Positions 24,501-35,904 of a stretch of 64,000 bases of DNA are shown one piece after another. Below the pieces are notes generated by a model that saw nothing but the letters and a program-made list of their open reading frames with translations, did no database searches and was not told the origin of the DNA. Origin of the DNA: Siphonodentalium dalli (Eukaryota > Mollusca > Scaphopoda > Gadilida > Siphonodentaliidae); NCBI GenBank assembly GCA_032622095.1, contig CP136065.1, forward strand, positions 248,557,474-248,621,473, read 5' to 3'. The number at the start of each line of letters is the position of its first letter. Within the stretch, counting starts at the first letter, position 1. The translations under genes were made by a program, and so were the position numbers.

Positions 24501-27098
24501 GGTATTCCTTATTATAAAGGATATAGGTGATGGCCTATGATTTATAATAATTAATATATACCGGTATTCCTTATTATAAGGGATATAGGTGATGGCCTGT
24601 GATTAATAATAATTAATATATTCCGGTATTCCTTATTATAAGGGATATAGGTGATGGTCTGTGATTTATAATAATTAATATATTCCGGTATTCCTTATTA
24701 TAAAGGATATAGGTGATGGCCTGTGATTTATAATAATTAATATATACCGGTATTCCTTATTATAAGGGATATAGGTGATGGCCTGTGATTTATAATAATT
24801 AATATATTCCGGTATTCCTTATTATAAAGGATATAGGTGATGGCCTGTGATTTATAATAATTAATATATTCCGGTATTCCTTATTATAAAGGATATAGGT
24901 GATGGCCTGTGATTTATAATAATTAATATATTCCGGTATTCCTTATTATAAAGGATATAGGTGATGGCCTATGATTTATAATAATTAATATATACCGGTA
25001 TTCCTTATTATAAGGGATATAGGTGATGGCCTGTGATTTATAATAATTAATATATTCCGGTATTCCTTATTATAAGGGATATAGGTGATGGTCTGTGATT
25101 TATAATAATTAATATATTCCGGTATTCCTTATTATAAAGGATATAGGTGATGGCCTATGATTTATAATAATTAATATATTCCGGTATTCCTTATTATAAA
25201 GGATATAGGTGATGGCCTGTGATTTATAATAATTAATATATACCGGTATTCCTTATTATAAGGGATATAGGTGATGGCCTGTGATTTATAATAATTAATA
25301 TATTCCGGTATTCCTTATTATAAAGGATATAGGTGATGGCCTATGATTTATAATAATTAATATATTCCGGTATTCCTTAATATAGAGGATATAGGTGATG
25401 GCCTATGATTTATAATAATTAATATATTCCGGTATTCCTTATTATAAAGGATATAGGTGATGGCCTATGATTTATAATAATTAATATATTCCGGTATTCC
25501 TTAATATAGAGGATATAGGTGATGGCCTATGATTTATAATAATTAATATATTCCGGTATTCCTTATTATAAAGGATATAGGTGATGGCCTATGATTTATA
25601 ATAATTAATATATTCCGGTATTCCTTATGATAAAGGATATAGGTGATGGCCTGTGATTTATAATAATTAATATATTCCGGTATTCCTTATTATAAAGGAT
25701 ATAGGTGATGGCCTGTGATTTATAATAATTAATATATTCCGGTATTCCTTATTATAAAGGATATAGGTGATGGCCTATGATTTATAATAATTAATATATT
25801 CCGGTATTCCTTATTATAAAGGATATAGGTGATGGCCTGTGATTTATAATAATTAATATATTCCGGTATTCCTTATTATAAGGGATATAGGTGATGGCCT
25901 GTGATTTATAATAATTAATATATTCCGGTATTCCTTATTATAAACGATATAGGTGATGGCCTATGATTTATAATAATTAATATATTCCGGTATTCCTTAT
26001 TATAAAGGATATAGGTGATGGCCTATGATTTATAATAATTAATATATTCCGGTATTCCTTATTGTAAAGGATATAGGTGATGGCCTGTGATTTATAATAA
26101 TTAATATATTCCGGTATTCCTTATTATAAGGGGTAGGGGTGGTAGTCTCTGATTTATAATAATTAATATATTCCGGTATTCCTTATTATAAAGGATATAG
26201 GTGATGGCCTGTGATTTATAATAATTAATATATTCCGGTATTCCTTATTATAAAGGATATAGGTGATGGCCTATGATTTATAATAATTAATATATTCCAG
26301 TATGCCTTATTATAAAGGATATAGGTGATGGCCTGTGATTTATAATAATTAATATATTCCGGTATTCCTTATTATAAAGGATATAGGTGATGGCCTGTGA
26401 TTTATAATAATTAATATATTCCGGTATTCCTTATTATAAAGGATATAGGTGATGGCCTGTGATTTATAATAATTAATATATTCCGGTATTCCTTATTATA
26501 AAGGATATAGGTGATGGCCTATGATTTATAATAATTAATATATTCCGGTATTCCTTATTATAAAGGATATAGGTGATGGCCTATGATTTGTAATAATTAA
26601 TATATTCCGGTATTCCTTATTATAAAGGATATAGGTGATGGCGTATGATTTATAATAATTAATATATTCCGGTATTCCTTATTATAAAGGATATAGGTGA
26701 TGGCCTATGATTTATAATAATTAATATATTCCGGTATTCCTTATTATAAAGGATATAGGTGATGGCCTGTGATTTATAATAATTAATATATTCCGGTATT
26801 CCTTATTATAAAGGATATAGGTGATGGCCTGTGATTTATAATAATTAATATATTCCGGTATTCCTTATTATAAGGGATATAGGTGATGGCCTGTGATTTA
26901 TAATAATTAATATATTCCGGTATTCCTTATTATAAAGGATATAGGTGATGGCCTGTGATTTATAATAATTAATATATTCCGGTATTCCTTATTATAAAGG
27001 ATATAGGTGATGGCCTGTGATTTATAATAATTAATATATTCCGGTATTCCTTATTATAAAGGATATAGGTGATGGCCTGTGATTTATAATAATTAATA
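18549..27098. repeat. 62-bp AT-rich satellite, about 138 units
   Basis: The unit runs GGTATTCCTTATTATAAAGG, then ATATAGGTGATGGCCTGTGA, then TTTATAATAATTAATATATT and CC. The same word (GGATATAGGT) at 18629 and 27061 is exactly 136 x 62 bp apart, so the array has no net indel over 8.4 kb. Each unit holds the inverted pair TTATTATAA / TTATAATAA, so it can form a hairpin. Common variants are GCCTGTG/GCCTATG, TATTCC/TATACC/TATTTC and a GCGTGTG cluster (23541-23860). Open frames are short because the unit contains stops. No coding role. Could be a centromeric, heterochromatic or simply expanded intronic satellite. Confidence 0.98.
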
Positions 27099-27534
27099 CC
27101 TGTATTTACATGCATGGCAATTGGTTGCACGATATATAACATTTATTTGTAGCGCCCATTATAGTATATTATATAACTATATGTGCTATACATCCTCATA
27201 TACATGTGCACATATATTCGCGCTGCAATCGCGCATATATATACATAATTTATACTGTATTTTAGTATATATATGTATAACATACCGGTATATATAGGCC
27301 TCTATATCTACGCGTGACCATGTTGTGACGGTAACCGGGAATCCACCTTTAAATAAATCGACCGATGTATTAATTTCGACGCGACGAAGATGCGTCCTCT
27401 GAAACAAAATTGACCACAGTCGCATCACCGACGGATTTAATACAATTAGATTCGAGTCGACAAAAATCCGTCGTTTGAAACGGGCCTAAGTGTTGATAAC
27501 TGTGAGAAATGTTACAAAGAGTGCCTGCGCTCTA
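27099..27534. other. no gene; possible decayed transposon end
   Basis: 27240-27300 is AT/TA-rich. 27440-27490 reads GTCGACAAAAATCCGTCGTT then GAAACGGGCCTAA, which looks like the right end of a PIF/Harbinger-type element, but no matching left end was found. Confidence 0.4.
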
Positions 27535-27995
27535 ATATGTGACCCACCATATCAAATCCAGTCGTAAGTTGGGATTTTTTTACCCTGTGCCAATGCATTC
27601 TCTTATATATGCGAGTCGACCATATGTCGCCTCGCATATATAAGAGAATGCATTGGCCTAACAATTTTAATAATTTTTTCTTGTATTCTTTAACAATTTT
27701 ATAATTTCACCCATACAGAGCCCCAGACAAACATGAGCAGACGACACTCTTCTATATGCTTCTATATGTGTGTGGGGCTCCATGCAGGGTAATGGATGTT
27801 TTTTTATTTTATGTCCTAAAAATTGTCAGAAACATTTATTTAAAAAAATGATAAAAAATTGTTAGGCCAATGCGTTCTCATTCTCTTATATATGCGAGGC
27901 GACCTATGGTCGACTCGCATATATAAGAGAATGCATTGGCACAGGGTAAAAAAAATCCCGACTTACGACTGGATTTGATATGGCGGGTCACATAT
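27535..27995. mobile_element. hairpin MITE family A, full copy
   Basis: Long inverted ends: ATATGTGACCCACCATATCA at the left, and TGATATGGCGGGTCACATAT ending at 27995. Each arm continues through a long hairpin module (27589-27657 and 27866-27940), so four hairpin arms lie inside one large palindrome. The centre (about 27700-27800) carries AGAGCCCCAGACAAACATGA and GTGTGTGGGGCTCC. 461 bp, no coding. Target duplication not clear because the ends run into AT-rich flanks. Confidence 0.85.
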
Positions 27996-28080
27996 GGCAC
28001 GTGAAAAGAAAAACTGAGAACAATTCGAATTCAAACAATGCTGACATTACTTGCTCGTCTAATCGTCAATCCAATATTGT

Positions 28081-28190
28081 TAAAGGCACGGAGATGACCA
28101 TCGCAGTGATTAAAGGCACGGATGACCATCGCAGTGATTAAAGGCACGGATGACCCTCGCAGTGATTAAAGGCACGGATGACCCTCGCAG
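28081..28190. repeat. 28-bp tandem repeat, 4 copies
   Basis: Units read TAAAGGCACGGATGACCATC-GCAGTGAT. The first has an extra GA, and the last merges with the left end of the next foldback. Confidence 0.95.
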
Positions 28191-28530
28191 TTGGTTTGCT
28201 GTTAAAATAGTCACTTCCATTAAAACTGCCATAAACAGAAAGAATATTAAAATATAGACATATTTCATTCGTATACCGATCATAAATATCGCGCAAATAT
28301 ATATAGTATGTTATTGTCAAGTGCGCGCACGCTGTGTTATGTAAACAAAAGCCAGGTTCTATCACATTTTTGGCTTTTGTTTACATAACGAAGCATACGA
28401 ACTGGAAAATAACATACTGTTTACGGGATATTTATGGTATAAGAACAAAACCTGTCTATATTTTAATATTCTTTCCGTTTAGGGCGGTTTTATAACGGAT
28501 GGGACTATTTTAACAGCAATACCCACCGCG
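28186..28530. mobile_element. foldback MITE
   Basis: The left arm CGCAGTTGGTTTGCTGTTAA pairs with TTAACAGCAATACCCACCGCG-type sequence at the right end, and pairing continues through AATATTAAAATATAGACA / TGTCTATATTTTAATATT to a central GGCTTTTGTTTACATAAC hairpin. Arms of about 165 bp. No coding. Confidence 0.85.
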
Positions 28531-28650
28531 AAGGCCAACAGTGCATTTAGTTTATTAGATTGCGAATTGAAAGCTGCTGAACACTCGGTACCATATAGAG
28601 AACATTTCGCCTTGCTCTACTGCTAAATTGGACAAAGTTGCGCCGACTTA

Positions 28651-29052
28651 GGGTACGTTCATACGCTGGTAATTTTGCACGCTATGTTTTTGCGGGCATT
28701 CCGTCATAGAAAACCACGTGGTGCCAGAATATGAACGGAAACATGCACATAACATGCAACTTAACTAAAGCTAACGACATGAGAAGTAAAATTTATGTAG
28801 TTCCACTTGTAACGGTGCCTTCAAACACTTGTATGATTTGTTGTTGCGAGATAATTGCATGCTATTTACAGGCAAATTCCGGTAGCATCGCTACCAGGTG
28901 GAACTACAGAGATTTTACTTCCCACGTAGTTCGCTGTGGTACAGATGCATATCATATTCTTGTTTCCGTTCATATTCTGGCACCATATCGTTTTCTATGA
29001 CAAAATGCCTGCAAACCATACCGTGAAAACTTGCCAGTGTAAGAACGTACCC
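28651..29052. mobile_element. TTA-flanked MITE I (PIF/Harbinger-like)
   Basis: GGGTACGTTCATACGCTGGT at the left and CAGTGTAAGAACGTACCC at the right are inverted. Inside, GTGCCAGAATATGAACGGAA / TTCCGTTCATATTCTGGCAC and AGTAAAATTTATGTAGTTCC / GGAACTACAGAGATTTTACT extend the inverted structure. Flanked by TTA (28648-28650, 29053-29055). TTA/TAA duplication with GGG ends suggests PIF/Harbinger (inference). No coding. Confidence 0.75.
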
Positions 29053-29055
29053 TTA

Positions 29056-29085
29056 AGGTCAATCCACACCGGACGCGAGCGCGCG

Positions 29086-29120
<35 letters not shown>

Positions 29121-29847
29121 CGGCCGTTTCTGTCGTCCGTAGCAATTCTAAGCGCGCGATTTTTATATTCACACCGCAAGCGACTGAATCGCTGACCACG
29201 AGGCGATGACAGCAGTGATTTTATGCTTCGTCGATTTCTTGCTTGGTGGAAAACCAGCGTGATAATTGGGTCGCTGTCAAATAGAATATGTATACGGCCG
29301 TATTCATCCTATCTGAAGACGAAACATTCATTCGTCGTCGCGATAACAAAGATGGTGGAGGAGAATAGAAAATGCCTGGCAAGAGATCGACGTATAATAA
29401 CAGGATCGTCTGGTTAATTTTTGGTCCCAATCCATTCCAAGCTTGTGAAGTAACTTTGTCCACAATTTGCATCCCCCACCCCGATAAAAAAAACCTCACA
29501 AACTGGAATTATAGAATTAAATTCAATTAAACGCAATTGCTATGATAATTTAGGAAGCCCGTGTACCATTCCACTTGACATACTATATTTGACAATTAAG
29601 TGAGTTTGAAAAACTCTTACATGTATATGTTTAGCAAATTCTGATTAAAATGTCCGTATACATTGTATTTGTGACCTGCCTGCATGTAAATGATGCACTC
29701 AATCGATTATCTACCCAAACCCATCGCGCGCGATGAAGCGATCCAGTCGCGTTCGGTGTGAATATAAAAATCGCGCGCTTTGAACCGCTACGGACGACAG
29801 AAAACGGCCGTAAAAATCGCGCGCTCGCGCCCGGTGTGGATTGACCC
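29056..29847. mobile_element. TTA-flanked MITE J, abutting element I
   Basis: Inverted ends of about 120 bp: AGGTCAATCCACACCGGACG at the left and CCCGGTGTGGATTGACCC at the right. Both arms contain GCGCGCGATT, ACGGCCGTTTTCTGTCGTCC-type and TTTTATATTCACACCG words. The left arm is interrupted by an (AT)n tract at 29088-29119. Flanked by TTA (29053-29055 and 29848-29850), and the left TTA is also the right TTA of element I. Two short internal frames (29223-29417 plus, 29221-29499 minus) match no known transposase. Confidence 0.8.
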
Positions 29848-30034
29848 TTAGAAGAATATTTTCGGCGATTACGTTTGAAGGAATTCTTCCACGACAAAGA
29901 AGTGCCTGATGATCCGACATCTCATATGTCCTCTAAGAGTTGTGTACCTTTTTATGTAAAGCGCATTGAAACTAATTGATGTCCATTGCGTTTTTTTAAA
30001 TGTATATATAATAATATAACAATAATAATAATAA
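29848..30034. other. possible SINE-like tail
   Basis: TATGTAAAGCGCATTGAAAC followed by ATTGCG and then a TATAATAATA-type run (30001-30038) resembles the tail of SINE/LINE retroposons (AAGCGC... then ATT/ATA repeats). No A/B box or head was identified. Confidence 0.3.
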
Positions 30035-30372
30035 TACAAGACGTAATCAAAATAATTCACGGATATTGGATTTGGCAGCGCGTGGCACACATGATTGTGT
30101 TAAAAATTATGTTGATACGGGGCGTAAACTCAAACCACTCACTGACTAGTGACTATATAATGACTTAAACAATTATTTGATACATTTGCTTGAAAACTGT
30201 CCAAAAATTACTCGATAACGATAATTGGTAATTTCGTATTCCGGCTAATCTGCCATCCGTAACATTACTTCGTACTCAACAGACTTTCAAATATTGGAAA
30301 TCTGGTTACCTTATTCTACGACTCAGAGATTATAGAAACCAACAACAACATTTGTGTACAGTATCCCTTTAA
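30035..30372. mobile_element. MITE family C, truncated copy
   Basis: Inverted relative to 5598-6098. Matching runs include GTAATCAAAATAATTCACGG (30041), TAACATTACTTCGTACTCAA, GATTATAGAAACCAACA and the terminal ACAGTATCCCTTTAA (ends 30372). A 35-40 bp insertion sits near 30090. Its outer end lies six bases from the first unit of the splice-donor array. Confidence 0.8.
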
Positions 30373-30378
30373 GTCGCT

Positions 30379-33300
30379 CACGCGTGAGTTCTACATACCT
30401 GTCTGACATCTTGTCCCGATGTATTCGGTCCCGGCACGCGTGAGTTCTACATACCTGTCTGACATCTTGTCCCGATGTATTCGGTCCCGGCACGCGTGAG
30501 TTCTACATACCTGTCTGACATCTTGTCCCGATGTATTCGGTCCCGGCACGCGTGAGTTCTACATACCTGTCTGACATCTTGTCCCGATGTATTCGGTCCC
30601 GGCACGCGTGAGTTCTACATACCTGTCTGACATCTTGGCCCGATGTATTCGGTCCCGGCACGCGTGAGTTCTACATACCTGTCTGACATCTTGTCCCGAT
30701 ATATTCGGTCCCGGCACGCGTGAGTTCTACATACCTGTCTGACATCTTGTCCCGATGTATTCGGTCCCGGCACGCGTGAGTTCTATACATACCTGTCTGA
30801 CATCTTGTCCCGATGTATTCGGTCCCGGCACGCGTGAGTTCTATACATACCTGTCTGACATCTTGTCCCGATGTATTCGGTCCCGGCACGCGTGAGTTCT
30901 ACATACCTGTCTGACATCTTGTCCCGATGTATTCGGTCCCGGCACGCGTGAGTTCTACATACCTGTCTGACATCTTGTCCCGATATATTCGGTCCCGGCA
31001 CGCGTGAGTTCTATACATACCTGTCTGACATCTTGTCCCGATATATTCGGTCCCGGCACGCGTGAGTTCTACATACCTGTCTGACATCTTGTCCCGATGT
31101 ATTCGGTCCCGGCACGCGTGAGTTCTACATACCTGTCTGACATCTTGTCCCGATGTATTCGGTCCCGGCACGCGTGAGTTCTATACATACCTGTCTGACA
31201 TCTTGTCCCGATGTATTCGGTCCCGGCACGCGTGAGTTCTATACATACCTGTCTGACATCTTGTCCCGATGTATTCGGTCCCGGCACGCGTGAGTTCTAT
31301 ACATACCTGTCTGACATCTTGTCCCGATGTATTCGGTCCCGGCACGCGTGAGTTCTACATACCTGTCTGACATCTTGTCCCGATGTATTCGGTCCCGGCA
31401 CGCGTGAGTTCTATACATACCTGTCTGACATCTTGTCCTGATATATTCGGTCCCGGCACGCGTGAGTTCTATACATACCTGTCTGACATCTTGTCCCGAT
31501 GTATTCGGTCCCGGCACGCGTGAGTTCTACATACCTGTCTGACATCTTGTCCCGATGTATTCGGTCCCGGCACGCGTGAGTTCTACATACCTGTCTGACA
31601 TCTTGTCCCGATATATTCGGTCCCGGCACGCGTGAGTTCTATACATACCTGTCTGACATCTTGTCCCGATATATTCGGTCCCGGCACGCGTGAGTTCTAT
31701 ACATACCTGTCTGACATCTTGTCCCGATATATTCGGTCCCGGCACGCGTGAGTTCTATACATACCTGTCTGACATCTTGTCCCGATGTATTCGGTCCCGG
31801 CACGCGTGAGTTCTACATACCTGTCTGACATCTTGTCCCGATATATTCGGTCCCGGCACGCGTGAGTTCTATACATACCTGTCTGACATCTTGTCCCGAT
31901 ATATTCGGTCCCGGCATGCGTGAGTTCTATACATACCTGTCTGACATCTTGTCCCGATGTATTCGGTCCCGGCACGCGTGAGTTCTACATACCTGTCTGA
32001 CATCTTGTCCCGATGTATTCGGTCCCGGCACGCGTGAGTTCTACATACCTGTCTGACATCTTGTCCCGATGTATTCGGTCCCGGCACGCGTGAGTTCTAC
32101 ATACCTGTCTGACATCTTGTCCCGATGTATTCGGTCCCGGCACGCGTGAGTTCTATACATACCTGTCTGACATCTTGTCCCGATGTATTCGGTCCCGGCA
32201 CGCGTGAGTTCTATACATACCTGTCTGACATCTTGTCCCGATGTATTCGGTCCCGGCACGCGTGAGTTCTACATACCTGTCTGACATCTTGTCCCGATGT
32301 ATTCGGTCCCGGCACGCGTGAGTTCTATACATACCTGTCTGACATCTTGTCCCGATGTATTCGGTCCCGGCACGCGTGAGTTCTATACATACCTGTCTGA
32401 CATCTTGTCCTGATGTATTCGGTCCCGGCACGCGTGAGTTCTATACATACCTGTCTGACATCTTGTCCCGATGTATTCGGTCCCGGCACGCGTGAGTTCT
32501 ATACATACCTGTCTGACATCTTGTCCCGATGTATTCGGTCCCGGCACGCGTGAGTTCTACATACCTGTCTGACATCTTGTCCCGATGTATTCGGTCCCGG
32601 CGCGCGTGAGTTCTACATACCTGTCTGACATCTTGTCCCGATATATTCGGTCCCGGCACGCGTGAGTTCTACATACCTGTCTGACATCTTGTCCCGATGT
32701 ATTCGGTCCCGGCACGCGTGAGTTCTACATACCTGTCTGACATCTTGTCCCGATGTATTCGGTCCCGGCATGCGTGAGTTCTACATACCTGTCTGACATC
32801 TTGTCCCGATGTATTCGGTCCCGGCACGCGTGAGTTCTATACATACCTGTCTGACATCTTGTCCCGATGTATTCGGTCCCGGCACGCGTGAGTTCTATAC
32901 ATACCTGTCTGACATCTTGTCCCGATGTATTCGGTCCCGGCACGCGTGAGTTCTATACATACCTGTCTGACATCTTGTCCCGATGTATTCGGTCCCGGCA
33001 CGCGTGAGTTCTATACATACCTGTCTGACATCTTGTCCCGATGTATTCGGTCCCGGCACGCGTGAGTTCTATACATACCTGTCTGACATCTTGTCCCGAT
33101 GTATTCGGTCCCGGCACGCGTGAGTTCTACATACCTGTCTGACATCTTGTCCCGATGTATTCGGTCCCGGCGCGCGTGAGTTCTACATACCTGTCTGACA
33201 TCTTGTCCCGATATATTCGGTCCCGGCACGCGTGAGTTCTACATACCTGTCTGACATCTTGTCCCGATGTATTCGGTCCCGGCACGCGTGAGTTCTACAT

Positions 33301-35904
33301 ACCTGTCTGACATCTTGTCCCGATGTATTCGGTCCCGGCATGCGTGAGTTCTACATACCTGTCTGACATCTTGTCCCGATGTATTCGGTCCCGGCACGCG
33401 TGAGTTCTACATACCTGTCTGACATCTTGTCCCGATATATTCGGTCCCGGCACGCGTGAGTTCTACATACCTGTCTGACATCTTGTCCCGATGTATTCGG
33501 TCCCGGCACGCGTGAGTTCTACATACCTGTCTGACATCTTGTCCCGATGTATTCGGTCCCGGCACGCGTGAGTTCTACATACCTGTCTGACATCTTGTCC
33601 CGATGTATTCGGTCCCGGCACGCGTGAGTTCTACATACCTGTCTGACATCTTGTCCCGATGTATTCGGTCCCGGCACGCGTGAGTTCTACATACCTGTCT
33701 GACATCTTGTCCCGATGTATTCGGTCCCGGCACGCGTGAGTTCTATACATACCTGTCTGACATCTTGTCCCGATATATTCGGTCCCGGCACGCGTGAGTT
33801 CTATACATACCTGTCTGACATCTTGTCCCGATGTATTCGGTCCCGGCACGCGTGAGTTCTACATACCTGTCTGACATCTTGTCCCGATATATTCGGTCCC
33901 GGCACGCGTGAGTTCTACATACCTGTCTGACATCTTGTCCCGATATATTCGGTCCCGGCACGCGTGAGTTCTACATACCTGTCTGACATCTTGTCCCGAT
34001 GTATTCGGTCCCGGCACGCGTGAGTTCTATACATACCTGTCTGACATCTTGTCCCGATGTATTCGGTCCCGGCACGCGTGAGTTCTATACATACCTGTCT
34101 GACATCTTGTCCCGATGTATTCGGTCCCGGCGCGCGTGAGTTCTACATACCTGTCTGACATCTTGTCCCGATGTATTCGGTCCCGGCACGCGTGAGTTCT
34201 ACATACCTGTCTGACATCTTGTCCCGATGTATTCGGTCCCGGCACGCGTGAGTTCTACATACCTGTCTGACATCTTGTCCCGATATATTCGGTCCCGGCA
34301 CGCGTGAGTTCTACATACCTGTCTGACATCTTGTCCCGATGTATTCGGTCCCGGCACGCGTGAGTTCTACATACCTGTCTGACATCTTGTCCCGATGTAT
34401 TCGGTCCCGGCACGCGTGAGTTCTACATACCTGTCTGACATCTTGTCCCGATGTATTCGGTCCCGGCACGCGTGAGTTCTACATACCTGTCTGACATCTT
34501 GTCCCGATGTATTCGGTCCCGGCACGCGTGAGTTCTATACATACCTGTCTGACATCTTGTCCCGATGTATTCGGTCCCGGCACGCGTGAGTTCTACATAC
34601 CTGTCTGACATCTTGTCCCGATGTATTCGGTCCCGGCACGCGTGAGTTCTACATACCTGTCTGACATCTTGTCCCGATATATTCGGTCCCGGCACGCGTG
34701 AGTCCTATACATACCTGTCTGACATCTTGTCCCGATGTATTCGGTCCCGGCACGCGTGAGTTCTACATACCTGTCTGACATCTTGTCCCGATGTATTCGG
34801 TCCCGGCACGCGTGAGTCCTATACATACCTGTCTGACATCTTGTCCCGATGTATTCGGTCCCGGCACGCGTGAGTTCTACATACCTGTCTGACATCTTGT
34901 CCCGATGTATTCGGTCCCGGCACGCGTGAGTCCTATACATACCTGTCTGACATCTTGTCTCGATGTATTCGGTCCCGGCACGCGTGAGTTCTACATACCT
35001 GTCTGACATCTTGTCCCGATGTATTCGGTCCCGGCACGCGTGAGTTCTACATATACCTGTCTGACATCTTGTCCCGATATATTCGGTCCCGGCACGCGTG
35101 AGTTCTATACATACCTGTCTGACATCTTGTCCCGATATATTCGGTCCCGGCACGCGTGAGTTCTACATACCTGTCTGACATCTTGTCCCGATATATTCGG
35201 TCCCGGCAAGCGTGAGTTCTACATACCTGTCTGACATCTTGTCCCGATGTATTCGGTCCCGGCACGCGTGAGTTCTACATACCTGTCTGACATCTTGTCC
35301 CGATGTATTCGGTCCCGGCACGCGTGAGTTCTACATACCTATCTGACATCTTGTCCCGATATATTCGGTCCCGGCACGCGTGAGTTCTATACATACCTGT
35401 CTGACATCTTGTCCCGATGTATTCGGTCCCGGCACGCGTGAGTTCTACATACCTGTCTGACATCTTGTCCCGATATGTTCGGTCCCGGCACGCGTGAGTT
35501 CTATACATACCTGTCTGACATCTTGTCCCGATGTATTCGGTCCCGGCACGCGTGAGTTCTACATACCTGTCTGACATCTTGTCCCGATGTATTCGGTCCC
35601 GGCACGCGTGAGTTCTACATACCTGTCTGACATCTTGTCCCGATGTATTCGGTCCCGGCACGCGTGAGTTCTACATACCTGTCTGACATCTTGTCCCGAT
35701 GTATTCGGTCCCGGCGCGCGTGAGTTCTACATACCTGTCTGACATCTTGTCCCGATGTATTCGGTCCCGGCACGCGTGAGTTCTATACATACCTGTCTGA
35801 CATCTTGTCCCGATATATTCGGTCCCGGCACGCGTGAGTTCTATATACCTGTCTGACATCTTGTCCCGATATATTCGGTCCCGGCACGCGTGAGTTCTAC
35901 ATAC
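30379..35904 (-). repeat. splice-donor minisatellite: exon end plus intron start, about 97 units
   Basis: Tandem units of 56 or 58 bp. On the minus strand each reads CCGGGACCGAATACATCGGG, ACAAGATGTCAGACAG, then GTATGTAGAACTCACGCGTG. The first 36 bases equal the last 36 bases of the EGF exon at 35905-36021 and the rest is the start of its intron. Each unit therefore carries a complete CAG|GTATGT donor. The 58-bp form has an extra TA (GTATGTATAGAAC). I saw no unit without the donor GT; two have GTATAT (near 35050 and 35845). Reading past the first donor meets TAG at 35897-35899. Open frames of 72-186 codons across it (THACRDRIHRDKMSDRY and similar) are repeat by-products. Confidence 0.95.

Noticed and set aside
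18549-27098. CRISPR-like array (regular repeats)
   Set aside because: Units are contiguous 62-bp repeats with no unique spacers, in an animal genome context.
30379-35904. Tandemly repeated EGF-coding exons
   Set aside because: Each unit holds only the last two conserved positions of the domain end and lacks the first cysteines and an acceptor site, so complete exons are not repeated.
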